Shown here: in pieces, positions 62,253-64,000 of the stretch
Layout: every line of letters starts with the position of its first letter
Numbering within the stretch: the first letter of the stretch is position 1
Origin: Streptomyces sp. SCSIO 30461
GTDB taxonomy: Bacteria; Actinomycetota; Actinomycetes; Streptomycetales; Streptomycetaceae
Reading direction: 5' to 3'
Length of the DNA: 64,000 nt
NCBI RefSeq assembly: GCF_037023745.1
Contig: NZ_CP146101.1
Location: 62,001-126,000, forward strand
Program-made: the position numbers and the translations under genes
The notes under the pieces: generated by a model
Database searches by the model: none
Told to the model about the DNA's origin: nothing
The model's input: only the letters and a program-made list of their open reading frames with translations

Positions 62253-62492
62253 TCAGCGCTGCACGAGGTCGGCGAGCTCGACGCCGATGGCGTCTGAGAT
62301 GCGGATCAGAGTGTCGAGTAACGGTGAGCTGTGGCCTTGCTCGATGCGGCTGTAACTCGCGATGTCGATGCCGGTCCGCTCGCACAGCTCGCGCTGGCTG
62401 AGGTTGTGGTGCTCGCGCACGCGACGGATTCGTTCTCCGACTGCTTGGCGGCGGGCGATGACACTGGCTGTCAGCGGAGTTGGGCGCGGCAC
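62253..62492 (-). CDS. small XRE family repressor
   Basis: 79 residues if started at GTG 62492 with GGGAG 10 bp upstream. The Cro/C1-type HTH is HHNLSQRELCERTGIDIASY followed by SRIEQGHSSPLLDTLIRISD. The frame is open up to ATG 62561, but that start lacks a Shine-Dalgarno sequence and would translate through the large palindrome, so the palindrome is more likely its operator. Confidence 0.75.
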   Translation of the reverse strand: MPRPTPLTASVIARRQAVGERIRRVREHHNLSQRELCERTGIDIASYSRIEQGHSSPLLDTLIRISDAIGVELADLVQR

Positions 62493-62502
62493 TTGGACTA
62501 CG

Positions 62503-62570
62503 CTCCCGACCCCATGATCATTTGTGATTAGGGTCGACCCTAATTGTTTGATCATGAGCACGGTCGGGAG
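62503..62570. promoter_or_regulatory. nested inverted repeat upstream of the XRE repressor
   Basis: Three pairs of arms are nested: CTCCCGACC/GGTCGGGAG (outer), CATGATCA/TGATCATG (middle) and TTAGGGTCGACCCTAA (self-complementary core at 62528-62543). The centres differ by one or two bases. It lies just upstream of the repressor's likely start and is a good autoregulatory operator candidate. Confidence 0.6.
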
Positions 62571-62699
62571 GGCGGTGAGGGGCGGGCCGCGACGTGATGT
62601 GGTGTCCGTCGCGGCCCGCTCGGCTGTATTGGTCGAATCCCGACCGTTTCACGCCGTCCCGGCTTCTTCTGAGACGGGGCGGTTTACTGTGGGCATCAC

Positions 62700-62938
62700 G
62701 ACGCCCCCTGCTGCAAAGGGTCGTGTCCCGCGACGTGGTGTAGGGGATCAAGATCTGTGCGTTCCGGTACGCGGCCCGTGGTGATCTCCATCGGCGCAGC
62801 AGCCCACCAAGCCTGCCGGTGAGGCAGGTTGGGCGCCCGGCAGGGCGGAGCCGCCGTCCCTGGCCTGCGGATTCCGGCGCCTTGATCCTCTACACCACTT
62901 GGCGGGACGCCATCCTGCAAAGACCGGCAGGGGGCGTC
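62700..62938. repeat. long imperfect inverted repeat, about 53-58 bp arms
   Basis: The left arm 62700-62752 and the right arm 62881-62938 (reversed) share GACGCCCCCTGC, GTCCCGC and GTGGTGTAGRGGATCAAG in the same order, with about 128 bp between. This could be a MITE-like element, divergent copies of one promoter region, or a structured RNA. The arms differ by a small insertion. Confidence 0.6.
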
Positions 62939-63152
62939 TTTCCCGTTGAGGGCCTCCCGGCACCTCAACGGGAACTTGCCTGGGGCTGTGGTGTCAGGCA
63001 GACGGTGTTGCCACGCCTGCCTCCCCAATTGGCACTGTACCCGTGGCGATCATCCTTCTACACCCGGTAGCTGATCCTCTACGGAACTGCGACGTTGTGT
63101 TCGAGTTAGGTTACGGACCAGTAGTGGATTCTCAAGATCAAGACATGCAGAA

Positions 63153-63184
63153 GGCCCGGTAGAAGATGATCTCTACCGGGCCTC
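63153..63184 (-). terminator. terminator of tRNA-Ile within the element
   Basis: AGGCCCGGTAGA pairs with TCTACCGGGCCT around a short loop, about 20 bp 3' of the intact tRNA-Ile. It was brought by the element, replacing the native terminator at 55102-55137. Confidence 0.75.
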
Positions 63185-63205
63185 TGACCTGGATTCAGGT
63201 CACTG

Positions 63206-63279
63206 TGGGGCTAACAGGATTTGAACCTGTGGCCTCATCCTTATCAGGGATGCGCTCTAACCAACTGAGCTATAGCCCC
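63206..63279 (-). tRNA. tRNA-Ile (anticodon GAT)
   Basis: A 74-nt cloverleaf: acceptor GGGGCTA/TAGCCCC, D-arm GCTCAGTTGGTTAGAGC, anticodon stem CATCC/GGATG around CTGATAA, and T-arm ACAGGTTCAAATCCTGT. CCA is not encoded. Its 3' half from the anticodon loop onward is duplicated at 55143-55186. Confidence 0.95.
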
Positions 63280-63361
63280 TCCGCGCTGCGCGCTGACTCC
63301 TGAAGGTTAGCGCACGTGGGGGGTAGTCCCAAAATCGGTTCTCTACCCCCCGGACCCCCGC

Positions 63362-63976
63362 CTACTCGTCCTCCGCGAGCGTCAGCTCGATCCCGCCCAC
63401 GAACCCGGCGGAGATGTTGTAGATGAACGCTCCCAGCGTCGCCAGCGCTGTGGCCAGCACCACATCGATCACGGCGATCACCGAGGTGAAGATCAGCACA
63501 CGGGGCAGCGAGAGGAACGACTCCAGGTCGAAGCCGCCGCTGTCGCCGGCCTCGCCGCCGACCGACGTCGCGTCGCTGAACGTCCTGCCGACCTCCGTGA
63601 AGACGCCCATGGCGTCCATGACCATCCACAGCACCGCCGAAGCGATGATCGTGCAGATGCCGATGGCGATGGAGAGCAGAAAGCTCACCTTCATCACCGA
63701 CCACGGATCGGCCTTGGCGACCCGCAGACGCGCCTTGCGCGTCCTCGGCTGAGTGGTCGCCCCGGTGCGGGGGCGGCGTACCGCGTCCGCGGCGACCGGC
63801 TGCCCGGCCTCCGTACCCGGCTGCGGGCCACCCCCCTGAGTACCCTCCTCGCCCTGGGGCGACGGGTACGCCTGAGGTGGGTGGTAAGGCTGCTTCGTTC
63901 CCTGCTGCTGCACCGGCTGCTCCTGCTCCCCGCCGTCGTTCCCGTACGGGGGCTTGAGCCCCCCGGTGTCCGTCAC
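63362..63976 (-). CDS. DUF3566 family membrane protein
   Basis: 204 residues from GTG 63976. A long Pro/Gln/Gly-rich cytoplasmic tail (about 1-80) precedes the DUF3566 domain with two membrane helices (FLLSIAIGICTIIASAVLWM and IFTSVIAVIDVVLATALATL) and the end AFIYNISAGFVGGIELTLAE. The family sits immediately after gyrA in actinobacteria, which suggests gyrA just beyond the right edge. Its function is unknown. Confidence 0.9.
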   Translation of the reverse strand: MTDTGGLKPPYGNDGGEQEQPVQQQGTKQPYHPPQAYPSPQGEEGTQGGGPQPGTEAGQPVAADAVRRPRTGATTQPRTRKARLRVAKADPWSVMKVSFLLSIAIGICTIIASAVLWMVMDAMGVFTEVGRTFSDATSVGGEAGDSGGFDLESFLSLPRVLIFTSVIAVIDVVLATALATLGAFIYNISAGFVGGIELTLAEDE

Positions 63977-64000
63977 CGTAACCCCCCGAGGGCCACCTGC

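Larger units (their letters stand above)
62571..63205. other. gene-free right arm of the element
   Basis: About 635 bp with no supportable gene. It contains the long inverted-repeat pair at 62700-62938 and, near the end, the tRNA-Ile terminator hairpin. Short open frames here have no homology or Shine-Dalgarno sequence. Confidence 0.5.

Noticed and set aside
62253..62561. The longer XRE start at ATG 62561
   Set aside because: No Shine-Dalgarno sequence precedes it, and it would translate the nested palindrome that looks like an operator; GTG 62492 is preferred.

Overview
The window is high-GC DNA with Streptomyces gene order and codon use. It lies close to the chromosomal origin: a DUF3566 gene that normally sits beside gyrA is at the right edge, and the cell-wall signalling block fhaA-fhaB-pstP-ftsW-pbpA-pknB, crgA, a rhomboid protease and a cyclophilin are all present. 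Three tRNA genes (Leu-CAG, Ala-TGC, Ile-GAT, all on the minus strand) punctuate this core and mark where foreign DNA has entered.

Layout. 1-13.6 kb is accessory: a partial membrane acyltransferase-like gene, a carotenoid oxygenase/MFS/SRPBCC group beside a giant LuxR (LAL) regulator, a DUF2255 gene, an IS1182-type insertion, a poly-lysine-synthetase-like membrane protein with two carrier domains but no adenylation domain, and an FMN-reductase-like gene. 13.9-31.5 kb is conserved core: tRNA-Leu, the PASTA kinase/phosphatase/FHA/FtsW/PBP operon, three class E sortases with pabA and a tiny membrane protein, a DUF881 gene, crgA, a cluster of DnaA boxes, rhomboid, cyclophilin, and a DUF5324 gene cut by an IS630 element. 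32-49 kb is a genomic island ending at tRNA-Ala. 49-55 kb returns to core: a DNA-binding protein, an orphan Ser/Thr kinase, two paralogous secreted membrane-anchored proteins and DLW-39. 55.1-63.3 kb is a decayed integrative element flanked by a 44-bp duplication of the 3' half of tRNA-Ile, followed by the intact tRNA-Ile and DUF3566.

The most interesting system is the 34.3-48.6 kb operon. It encodes an amino-group carrier protein (LysW type, C-terminus EDWGE), its LysX ligase, a fused LysZ kinase-LysK hydrolase, a LysY reductase, a two-subunit transketolase and a DegT aminotransferase with a short DegT-like partner. Known chemistry of these families predicts a carrier-bound glutamate that is phosphorylated, reduced, extended by two carbons, aminated and released as a diamino-dihydroxy-heptanoate. 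Two ATP-grasp ligases, an amidohydrolase, a nucleotide-sugar-epimerase-like oxidoreductase, a small monooxygenase and an MFS exporter would then build and export an NRPS-independent peptide. A LuxR regulator and a secreted 18-residue peptide sit at its left border.

A second candidate lies in the tRNA-Ile element: a 36-residue Asp-Gly-containing peptide gene 4 bp upstream of an extended protein-isoaspartate-methyltransferase homologue, the layout of an aspartimide/isoaspartate RiPP. Other points of note are a 20/21-identical promoter motif placed 32 bp before two separate genes, a perfect 119-bp repeat inside the Pls-like gene, and several well-defined insertion-sequence ends.
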